This document shows positions 1 to 5,613 of a DNA stretch of 11,495 nucleotides, piece after piece. The notes under the pieces are model-generated. The model had not been told where the DNA came from, made no database searches, and was given only the letters and a program-made list of their open reading frames with translations. Location: positions 1 through 11,495 of the forward strand of contig JAJRTI010000969.1 in the NCBI GenBank assembly GCA_024278415.1, read 5' to 3'. The DNA is from Planctomycetota bacterium (lineage in GTDB: Bacteria > Planctomycetota > Brocadiia > JAJRTI01). A program made the translations under genes and the position numbers. Positions within the stretch are counted from its first letter, which is position 1. Every line of letters begins with the position of its first letter.

Positions 1-35
1 AATGGACAGCGTTTCCGCTTGACGCAACGCTGTTG

Positions 36-54
36 GGAAGCCCAACGGGCTTCC
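36..54. repeat. Hairpin 1: short inverted repeat
   Basis: Arms GGAAGCCC (36-43) and GGGCTTCC (47-54) are perfectly complementary around a 3-nt AAC loop. It is the first of five hairpins packed into about 210 bp of non-coding DNA. No T-run follows, so it is not a classical terminator. Confidence 0.7.
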
Positions 55-63
55 GGCTTCTAG

Positions 64-96
64 CCCAGGGTTGCGGCCGCAGGCCGCTACCCTGGG
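64..96. repeat. Hairpin 2: CCCAGGGT-armed inverted repeat
   Basis: Outer arms CCCAGGGT (64-71) and ACCCTGGG (89-96) enclose inner arms GCGGCC (73-78) and GGCCGC (82-87), with one T/T mismatch between them and a GCA loop. The 12-mer CCCAGGGTTGCG at 64-75 recurs exactly at 183-194, in hairpin 4, so the two belong to the same repeat type. I recall similar intergenic palindromes from Planctomycetota-like genomes; that is memory, not a search. Confidence 0.75.
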
Positions 97-120
97 GTCA
101 GGGCAGTCCTATTGAACTTC

Positions 121-160
121 CCCCCCCCATCCGCCCGCCCTACAGGGCGGATGGGGGGGG
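121..160. repeat. Hairpin 3: perfect 16-bp stem with C8/G8 base
   Basis: The left arm 121-136 begins with eight C and the right arm 145-160 ends with eight G. The two are perfectly complementary over 16 bp, with an 8-nt loop (137-144). It is the strongest palindrome in the window. It is not followed by a T-tract. Confidence 0.8.
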
Positions 161-182
161 AGCGAAGCTGTGCGCCTCAAAA

Positions 183-216
183 CCCAGGGTTGCGAGCTTC
201 GCTCGCGAACCCTGGG
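183..216. repeat. Hairpin 4: second CCCAGGGT-armed inverted repeat
   Basis: Arms CCCAGGGT (183-190) and ACCCTGGG (209-216) continue into an inner stem GCGAG/CTCGC (192-196 and 202-206) with one bulged G at 207. The outer arms are identical to those of hairpin 2 while the loop side differs. That is the pattern expected of a dispersed palindromic repeat family. Confidence 0.75.
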
Positions 217-220
217 CTGA

Positions 221-248
221 TATCCGGAATCCCGTTGGGATTCGGATA
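221..248. repeat. Hairpin 5: TATCC/GGATA inverted repeat
   Basis: Arms TATCC (221-225) and GGATA (244-248) extend through GAATCCC (227-233) and GGGATTC (237-243), with one bulged G at 226 and a GTT loop. It starts 4 bp after hairpin 4, so the two could be one composite element. From 249 to 344 I see nothing further. Confidence 0.7.
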
Positions 249-344
249 CCCCAACACGCGGCATTGCACGGAAGCTTTAACAGTATCCCGGGTACTCGAC
301 TGTGTACTTGGCTGAAGTGTTACCATCCTCATTGATGCCAGCCG

Positions 345-373
345 TTGAACGATGACTCGAGAACGATTACGAT
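345..373 (+). promoter_or_regulatory. Possible sigma70-type promoter for the GH117-like gene
   Basis: TTGAAC (345-350) and TACGAT (368-373) each match four of six positions of the sigma70 consensus and are exactly 17 bp apart. Transcription would begin near 380, about 50 nt before the ATG at 431. In-frame stop TGA at 353-355 and the lack of any start codon between it and 431 agree with this being upstream DNA. The match is modest and such matches occur by chance. Confidence 0.3.
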
Positions 374-430
374 TACCAGCACAATGGCACATCGACACCC
401 TGTTGTCGTTCCAGCCCTGATACGCGACTA

Positions 431-1369
431 ATGAAAACGCCCTTTCCCGCATTCGATGGATTCAAGTACTCACCCGCCCTTCCGTTTGAGGATGGGGTCA
501 CTCGCAGAGACCCGAGCCCGGTGATCCGGGTGGATGGCGAGTACTACGTCTGGTACTCTCGCACCCGCGAGTCGGCGGCCGGCTACTCGGCCTCGGTTTG
601 GTATGCCACAAGCACCGACGGTTTGACATGGCAAGAACAGGGCGAGGCGCTCCCCAGAGGCTCTGAGGGGGCGTTTGACGAACACGCTGTTTTCACCCCC
701 ACCATTCTTGTGGCACAGCACAGATACTTTCTGTTCTACACGGCCGTACCTGAGCCATTCACGAATGACAACGGCGGGCCCCGCGGCACGAAGACTGCCA
801 TTGGAGTCGCGGCGGCCGATTCTCCTTCAGGGCCATGGGCCCGGCTCGGCGAACATCCCGTGCTTTGCCCTAGCGACGACCCGGACGAGTTCGACAGTAT
901 GCGCGTCGACGATGCGTGCTTTGTGGTCCGGGACGACAGGTATTGGATGTACTACAAGGGGCGCCAGACGAATCACTCTCCGGGCGAGACGAAAATGGGA
1001 CTGGCGACCAGCAGCCGCCCCGAGGGGCCGTACCACAAACACCCAGGGAATCCGGTGCTGGACAGTGGGCATGAAGTGTGTGTCTGGCCACACGGCGAGG
1101 GCGTCGCTTGCCTTGTCTGCAACGTCGGCCCCCAGGGCAATACTCTCCAGTACAGCGATGACGGCATCCGTTTTCGAAAGATCGTGGATACCGTGCCACC
1201 GCATGCGCCGGGGCCGTACCGTGAGGATGGTTTCACTAGTGGGCCGGGCCCAGGTGTGTCTTGGGGGCTGTCGATGGAGCATCATCCCCAGTGGCCGTAT
1301 CTTGTACGATTCGAATGCAATCTGAGGCCGCCGCGCATTGCCCAACCAGAGCATTCTGGCGGACCCTGA
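431..1369 (+). CDS. GH117-like five-bladed beta-propeller glycoside hydrolase
   Basis: This 312-residue protein reads as a five-bladed beta-propeller hydrolase of the GH43/GH117 kind. Blade signatures are visible: RDPSPVI at 26-32 followed by YYVWYSR, FDEHAVFTP at 82-90, a VDDACFV strand at 159-165 with YWMYYKGR following, and SGHEVCVWP at 212-220. The adjacent His214-Glu215 pair resembles the catalytic His-Glu pair of GH117 alpha-1,3-(3,6-anhydro)-L-galactosidases. On that reading Asp27 would be the base and Asp160 or Asp161 a further active-site acid. GH117 is assigned from remembered motifs, and the substrate (agar-type oligosaccharides in characterised members) is not shown here. There is no signal peptide. 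The start is firm: ATG 431 is the first possible start after the in-frame TGA at 353-355, though no clear Shine-Dalgarno precedes it. It is shorter than typical GH117 proteins and seems to lack their N-terminal extension. Alternative: another GH43-like sugar hydrolase. Confidence 0.65.
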   Translation: MKTPFPAFDGFKYSPALPFEDGVTRRDPSPVIRVDGEYYVWYSRTRESAAGYSASVWYATSTDGLTWQEQGEALPRGSEGAFDEHAVFTPTILVAQHRYFLFYTAVPEPFTNDNGGPRGTKTAIGVAAADSPSGPWARLGEHPVLCPSDDPDEFDSMRVDDACFVVRDDRYWMYYKGRQTNHSPGETKMGLATSSRPEGPYHKHPGNPVLDSGHEVCVWPHGEGVACLVCNVGPQGNTLQYSDDGIRFRKIVDTVPPHAPGPYREDGFTSGPGPGVSWGLSMEHHPQWPYLVRFECNLRPPRIAQPEHSGGP

Positions 1370-1438
1370 CGCTGCGCCTGATCCTCGTCGTTAGCCCGCC
1401 CATCTCGCAGATTGCCCGAACCTTGCCAATTCAGCCGC

Positions 1439-1513
1439 AGTGGAAGCGACATACGTACTCAGGCAGGGGCCCCTTCCACTCCTGGCTTGCCGGCGAAGCT
1501 CGCCCTGTCGGGC
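1439..1513. terminator. Possible bidirectional terminator region between convergent genes
   Basis: The 148-bp gap between the converging genes contains an 8-bp inverted repeat, AGTGGAAG (1439-1446) with CTTCCACT (1473-1480), and a GCCC/GGGC hairpin (1502-1505 and 1510-1513) just past the stop of the minus-strand gene. A GGGGCCCC palindrome lies at 1466-1473. No T-run follows on either strand, so function as a terminator is only inferred from position. Confidence 0.3.
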
Positions 1514-1517
1514 AGAG

Positions 1518-3236
1518 TCAATCCTCCCGGCGCGCAGCGGTCGTTTGCGGCATAGGGCCATGCCCGGCCACCTTGAACACCAACACAGGCTGGGGCGCCC
1601 GGCCCACGAACACGAGCTTCAGATTGGGGTAGCGCTCGTAGAACGCCGCGTCGGGCCGAGAGAAGCCCTGGCCTGTGTGGAAGAAGTGCGGCCAGAGGTA
1701 AGGGCGCCGCGCCATCGATGCCTCGTCCAGAATCAAGTAGGCCACTTTGAACCGGTCGAGGAATTCCGAGAGCGTCATCTTGGTCTCGTCCACCGGCACG
1801 AACGTGTGCGGCCTGCCTGTGGCCCACAGATACAACGGCCGCTCCGGGCCGTACGCGAGGGGTTGGTTCGGCCCGACATTCCCGTCGATCCATGCGCGTA
1901 ACTCGAGCGCGGCGGGGCTCACGACAGACGCGTTGCGAGAGCGCCGGCCCCATGCCACTCCGAAGTCGCTTGCCGATGCCGCGGACACCCACATCAACGC
2001 CGCCACCGCGAGCCCGCACACGCCCCATTCGGCCCCATGCCGCCCAAGCGTGCGCCGCCAGGCGGCCACAAGCAGATCGGCGCACAGCACGTAAATGACC
2101 GGCACAATGGGGAAGTAGAACCGCTGCGTCGTTCCCACGATAGGATCGTACCAAGCAAACGCGAACACGAAAGCCGCTACAAGCGCGGCCAAGAACACGC
2201 GCGCCCCGCGCCGCCTGCGCCAGGCGGCTAGCCGCAAGAGCGCAAGCATGACGGCGCACATGGCCACGACCTGCCGACGTGCGAATCCCTGCATGAACGG
2301 CAGCGCCACCGTCGGGCTCGCGGCCACGCCGAAGTGCGTGGCCTGCCAGGCGATCCCCTTGCCGAGTCGCTGCAATGCGTCGCGAATCGAGTGCGTGGCG
2401 AAGTACGCTTGCATGGACGGCAAGTGCGCGGGATCGTAGGGCCGATAGATGTGGCTCCACTGGTCAAGCCAGAAGACGTTGTCGTTGAATGAAGCCAAGG
2501 GAGTCCCGAACTCACGCATGTTGCGCACGAGCCACGGCGCGCAGACAGCAAGCGCGGCAGCCGCGGCCATCCACAACCACTTGCTGCGAAGGCCCCGGCG
2601 TTGCACCAGCAGCCCCAACACGAATGCTGGCGCGACGAGCATGGCGGTGCCTTTCGTGAGATACGCCACACCCCAGAGCACGCCGGCAACGGGCCACAGC
2701 CGCGGCCGTCGGAACCCCGCGGCCAAGAGCAACACGGCCGGCGCGAGCAACACGAGCAACAGGCCTTCACAGAACACCGCGGTCGAGTAGTAATGGAGCG
2801 GCAGGTTCAGCGTGACCATCAGCGCCGCGAGCAGCGCGGGCGCAGCCCCCACGAACGCCAAGGCGCCCAAGTATGTGGCCAAGGGCGCGAAGCTGACGAT
2901 GGCCAGTGTCACGGCCTTAGCCGTGGGGAAGAAGGTGAGCCAGCCGGCTTTCGTCGCCGGTGCGAAGCACGCCAACAAGTAGGGATAGAGGGGATGCCGC
3001 ACCGCCTCGGGGCAGTCGAACCCCCTATCAACGGCGAAAGGGTGAAGGAACCGCGTGCGGAAGCCCCGGCCCTCGGCCACGTTCATGGCCAGTTCGAGGT
3101 AACTGTTCTGGTCGCCCTCTGGCTCCAGGTTCGCCCAGGTCTGCACGAGTCCCATGGCCGCGATGTACCCGCACATGCCAGCCAGAAGAACCGCATGGGC
3201 AAGCCGGGTGCGAGTCGTCGTTTTGTGTGTGCCCAT
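1518..3236 (-). CDS. Membrane glycosyltransferase, GT39/ArnT-like (GT-C fold)
   Basis: A 572-residue multi-spanning protein of the GT-C type (dolichyl- or polyprenyl-phosphate-sugar dependent, PMT/ArnT-like). A first membrane helix at about 12-32 is followed by the short acidic extracytoplasmic loop EPEGDQNSY with Glu40 and Asp42, the position of the catalytic acid in this fold. RHPLYPYLL at 80-88, FCEGLLLVLL around Glu157, LTKGTA around Lys195 and PWLVRN at 234-239 are typical of the family. Further helices run to about residue 420, and a soluble domain of about 150 residues forms the C-terminus. It would move a sugar from a lipid carrier to a lipid or protein on the outer face of the membrane; donor and acceptor cannot be read from the sequence. 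The reading frame can extend to a TTG at 3263, but I prefer ATG 3236: the TTG has no ribosome site, and the hydrophobic helix still begins normally from the ATG. It is divergent from the histidine kinase. Confidence 0.85.
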   Translation of the reverse strand: MGTHKTTTRTRLAHAVLLAGMCGYIAAMGLVQTWANLEPEGDQNSYLELAMNVAEGRGFRTRFLHPFAVDRGFDCPEAVRHPLYPYLLACFAPATKAGWLTFFPTAKAVTLAIVSFAPLATYLGALAFVGAAPALLAALMVTLNLPLHYYSTAVFCEGLLLVLLAPAVLLLAAGFRRPRLWPVAGVLWGVAYLTKGTAMLVAPAFVLGLLVQRRGLRSKWLWMAAAAALAVCAPWLVRNMREFGTPLASFNDNVFWLDQWSHIYRPYDPAHLPSMQAYFATHSIRDALQRLGKGIAWQATHFGVAASPTVALPFMQGFARRQVVAMCAVMLALLRLAAWRRRRGARVFLAALVAAFVFAFAWYDPIVGTTQRFYFPIVPVIYVLCADLLVAAWRRTLGRHGAEWGVCGLAVAALMWVSAASASDFGVAWGRRSRNASVVSPAALELRAWIDGNVGPNQPLAYGPERPLYLWATGRPHTFVPVDETKMTLSEFLDRFKVAYLILDEASMARRPYLWPHFFHTGQGFSRPDAAFYERYPNLKLVFVGRAPQPVLVFKVAGHGPMPQTTAARRED

Positions 3237-3256
3237 ATCGTTGACCGCTCTGGATG

Positions 3257-3285
3257 CTGACAAGCGTGGCGTGACATGCTAACAT
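3257..3285 (+). promoter_or_regulatory. Probable extended -10 sigma70-type promoter for the histidine kinase
   Basis: CTGACA (3257-3262, five of six matches to TTGACA) and TAACAT (3280-3285, four of six) are separated by exactly 17 bp, and TGC directly precedes the -10, giving an extended -10 element. Transcription would start near 3292, leaving a leader of about 40 nt before the ATG at 3332. The upstream in-frame ATG at 3284 lies inside the -10 box, so it could not be the start of a transcript made here. Confidence 0.5.
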
Positions 3286-3320
3286 GGCCGCTGGCGAGGC
3301 GGAAGTGTCTCACCTGAAGC

Positions 3321-3325
3321 GGAGG
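3321..3325 (+). promoter_or_regulatory. Ribosome binding site deciding the kinase start
   Basis: GGAGG sits 6 nt before the ATG at 3332, an ideal Shine-Dalgarno distance. No comparable site precedes the in-frame ATG at 3284. This selects 3332 as the start. Confidence 0.7.
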
Positions 3326-3331
3326 CCGACC

Positions 3332-4540
3332 ATGGACCTCGACACAGAGCAGTTGCAAGCGCTCATTCGCGTGAGCCAAGCGTTCAACGCGAGCCTCCTG
3401 TTGTCCCGCGTGTTGGATGCGGTCATGTCCGAAACGGCCCACGTCATGCACGTGGAGGCATGCTCCCTGGGGCTTCTGACTCCGGACCGGCAGCACATCG
3501 CGTTCGAGGCCGCGGTGGGGGGCAGGCCCGATGAGGTCAAGAAGACCCGCGTAGCCGTCGGCGAGGGCATCATGGGATGGGTCGCCCAACACCGCCAGCC
3601 TGCGCTCGTGAACGATGTCGGCCAGGATCCCCGCTTCACCAGGCGCGTGGACGACCTCACGGGTTTCCACACGCGATCGGTGCTCTGTGTGCCGGTGGCG
3701 ACGCCGGCCGAGATGCTCGGAGTGATGGAAGTGCTCAACCGCCGGGGCGATGGGCTGTTCACCGAGCGCGACGAGCGCCTGCTCTCCGCCATTGCGAGCC
3801 AAGCCGCGATCGCGATCGACAATGCCCACCTGCACAAGCGCCAAGTCGAGATGGCCCGGCTCGCCGCGCTCGGCGAGGCCATGGCCGGCGCCGCGCACGG
3901 CGTGCGCAACGTGCTCACGTCCATGAGCTACGCGGCCGAAGTGCTCGAGACCGGCATTGACGCGGGCGACATGGACCGCCTACGCCGCGCCTGGCCCACC
4001 ATGGCCCTGTCACTCAAGCGCCTCCAGTCCATGGTCTTGAACATGCTCGCCTATTGCAAGGGCCGCCAGCCTCGCCTGGCCACAGAGGATTTGGCCGCGC
4101 TCTGCCAAGAAGTCTGCGACATGGAGCGCGATCGCGCCCAGGCTGCCGGCGTTCGCGTTCGCGCCGCGTGCGACACCAACGACCCACACGCCGACATAGA
4201 CGCGGAGTCCCTACGCCACGTGCTGCTCAATCTCATTGGCAACGCCATTGATGCCTGTGAGGACTGCGGCGGCGAGGTCTCCGTGGCCGTGCATCCCGGC
4301 CTTGGAGCCGACCTCATCTGCATCTCGGTCGTGGACACCGGCTGTGGCATGAGCAACGAAGTCCAGCAGCAAGCCCTCAGGACCTTCTTCAGCACCCAGG
4401 GCTCCACAGGCACCGGCTTGGGGCTCTCTGTGGCCAAGAAGGTCGTGGAGGAGCACGGCGGCGCTATCGCCATTAGCAGCGTCGAGGGCGAGGGCACAAC
4501 GGTCCGGGTCGACCTGCCGCGGCACGCGGCCAACGGTTGA
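3332..4540 (+). CDS. Soluble GAF-domain sensor histidine kinase
   Basis: A 402-residue cytoplasmic two-component sensor kinase with no membrane segment. A GAF domain occupies about residues 19-167, with the CVPV strand at 119-122. The phosphoacceptor helix carries AGAAHGVRN with His189. The HATPase_c domain follows with an N-box around Asn304 (LLNLIGNAID), a G1 box DTGCGM at 335-340, an FFSTQ F-box near 352-356 and a G2 box GTGLGLS at 360-366. All residues needed for autophosphorylation appear present. GAF domains bind small ligands or chromophores; the ligand here is unknown, and there is no conserved bilin cysteine that I can assign. No response regulator lies nearby, so its partner must be encoded elsewhere. 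The gene is divergent from the glycosyltransferase across 95 bp. The start at 3332 is chosen for the GGAGG site and the promoter overlapping the earlier ATG. Confidence 0.93.
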   Translation: MDLDTEQLQALIRVSQAFNASLLLSRVLDAVMSETAHVMHVEACSLGLLTPDRQHIAFEAAVGGRPDEVKKTRVAVGEGIMGWVAQHRQPALVNDVGQDPRFTRRVDDLTGFHTRSVLCVPVATPAEMLGVMEVLNRRGDGLFTERDERLLSAIASQAAIAIDNAHLHKRQVEMARLAALGEAMAGAAHGVRNVLTSMSYAAEVLETGIDAGDMDRLRRAWPTMALSLKRLQSMVLNMLAYCKGRQPRLATEDLAALCQEVCDMERDRAQAAGVRVRAACDTNDPHADIDAESLRHVLLNLIGNAIDACEDCGGEVSVAVHPGLGADLICISVVDTGCGMSNEVQQQALRTFFSTQGSTGTGLGLSVAKKVVEEHGGAIAISSVEGEGTTVRVDLPRHAANG

Positions 4541-4615
4541 CATCCCTGGCGCTGTCTGTACCATACCAACGGTTCGCCGCCGCCCTTACACCTCCGCAAA
4601 GGATCCCCCCCCACC

Positions 4616-5278
4616 ATGAACGCGCAACGACTTATCCTGCTGGCGTCATTCGCCGCGGCCACGCTCGGCTACGCGCAAGGCAAGAACCTCGTGCCCAACC
4701 CCGGCTTCGAAGAGATCCAGATTGTGGATCACGTGAAGCAGAAAGACGGCCTCGAGTTCGACTGCCAGGTCGTCCAGCGCGAAGGGGATACGATCTACGT
4801 GAAGACGCGCGCGGCCACCGTGCCCAAGAAGACCGCGGACATCGAAAAGATCACCAAACGCAACACCGCGGCCCAATGGACGTTCTACGAGATCAAGCTC
4901 CCCGTCGCCGACGTGCTCGACACGTCGCAAGGCCACCGCAGCGCCAAAAGCCTCAAGCTTGCGACCACCAGGGGCAAGGGGTTCATGCACTCTGCGGTGT
5001 TCGACGTGGCCGCGGGCAAGCGCTACGAGGTGAGCGCGTGGATCAAGGGCAAGGGCAAGGCGACGCTGCACATGCTCTGGTGGACGAAGTACACCGCCGA
5101 GGAGATCGGCATGTGCAAGCACCACCTCGACGCGACCGACACGGTGCAGGCCACGTCAGAATGGCAGCCGGTGCGCAAAACGTTCCAGGCCCCGGAGGGC
5201 GCAACGAAGGCCTACGTACGGCTCATCGCGGAGGACGGGGACGTGTGGTTCGACGACGTGAGCGTTATGGAACAGTGA
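4616..5278 (+). CDS. Exported carbohydrate-binding-module-like protein with inserted module
   Basis: A 220-residue protein with a signal peptide at about 1-20 (basic start, hydrophobic LILLASFAAATLGYA, predicted cleavage near QG). NLVPNPGFEE at 24-33 is the first strand typical of CBM4/9- and CBM11-type jelly-roll modules, and the C-terminal part (about 88-220) has the usual features: SLKL near 112-115, YEVSAWIKGKG, WQPVRKTFQAP and the terminal VWFDDVSV strand. Between them, about residues 37-82 are an insertion with a DHVKQKDGLEFDCQVV...GDTIYVKT...ADIEKI pattern, which looks like a small beta-barrel module. The role is probably sugar or polymer binding outside the cytoplasm; no catalytic residues are seen. 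The gene starts 75 bp after the kinase. An AAAGGA at 4598-4603 lies 12 nt before the ATG, a long spacing. No lipobox cysteine is present, so it should be soluble rather than a lipoprotein. Confidence 0.75.
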   Translation: MNAQRLILLASFAAATLGYAQGKNLVPNPGFEEIQIVDHVKQKDGLEFDCQVVQREGDTIYVKTRAATVPKKTADIEKITKRNTAAQWTFYEIKLPVADVLDTSQGHRSAKSLKLATTRGKGFMHSAVFDVAAGKRYEVSAWIKGKGKATLHMLWWTKYTAEEIGMCKHHLDATDTVQATSEWQPVRKTFQAPEGATKAYVRLIAEDGDVWFDDVSVMEQ

Positions 5279-5602
5279 ACCGCAAGCGCTCCTGTACGAG
5301 CCAGGCGCACTGATCGCAAGTGGGGCTCTGGTGGGCGATCGGGGTGCAGCGAAACGGATATCGCGGCCGCGACCGCGTGCCTCCCAAAACGCCTCACCGC
5401 TCCCGCCTGCCGCTCTCAATCACCATTTCCCCCCGCGAGCCCAAGATGCGACAAATCCCTTGTTCGCGAGAGCTGCGCCGGGTAAGAAGGGCAAATGGCT
5501 TGACAGGGGGTTTGGCGACCTCCTGTGCCGCGAACCCCGTGGCGATTCTCATTGCGCTCGGGAGACTGCGTTGGTAGCATGCCCACGTTCCTGAAACTCG
5601 GC
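5279..5602. other. Intergenic region without a recognisable gene
   Basis: About 320 bp with no convincing coding sequence. It contains a 12-bp perfect palindrome, TCGCGGCCGCGA (5361-5372), and a loose inverted repeat GATCGC/GCGATC (5312-5317 and 5335-5340). TTGACA at 5501-5506 has no good -10 box 16-18 bp downstream. No terminator with a T-run was found. Confidence 0.5.
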
Positions 5603-5607
5603 AGGAG
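5603..5607 (+). promoter_or_regulatory. Ribosome binding site of the 1131-residue protein
   Basis: AGGAG lies 6 nt before the ATG at 5614 and 9 nt before the second ATG at 5617. Both spacings are acceptable, so the protein may begin at either of the two adjacent methionines. Confidence 0.65.
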
Positions 5608-5613
5608 AATCCC

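Noticed and set aside
36..248. The hairpin cluster as a CRISPR array.
   Set aside because: The units are not equal in length, there are no regularly spaced identical repeats with unique spacers, and no cas genes are present.
177..452. Open frames across the left intergenic hairpins.
   Set aside because: They run through palindromes on both strands, have no ribosome sites and no recognisable sequence.
5501..5529. TTGACA at 5501-5506 as a promoter for the 1131-residue gene.
   Set aside because: At 17 bp spacing the sequence is TGTGCC, which does not resemble a -10 box.
5320..5594. Short plus-strand open frames in the 5279-5613 gap.
   Set aside because: They have basic, low-complexity products, no ribosome binding sites and no recognisable motif.
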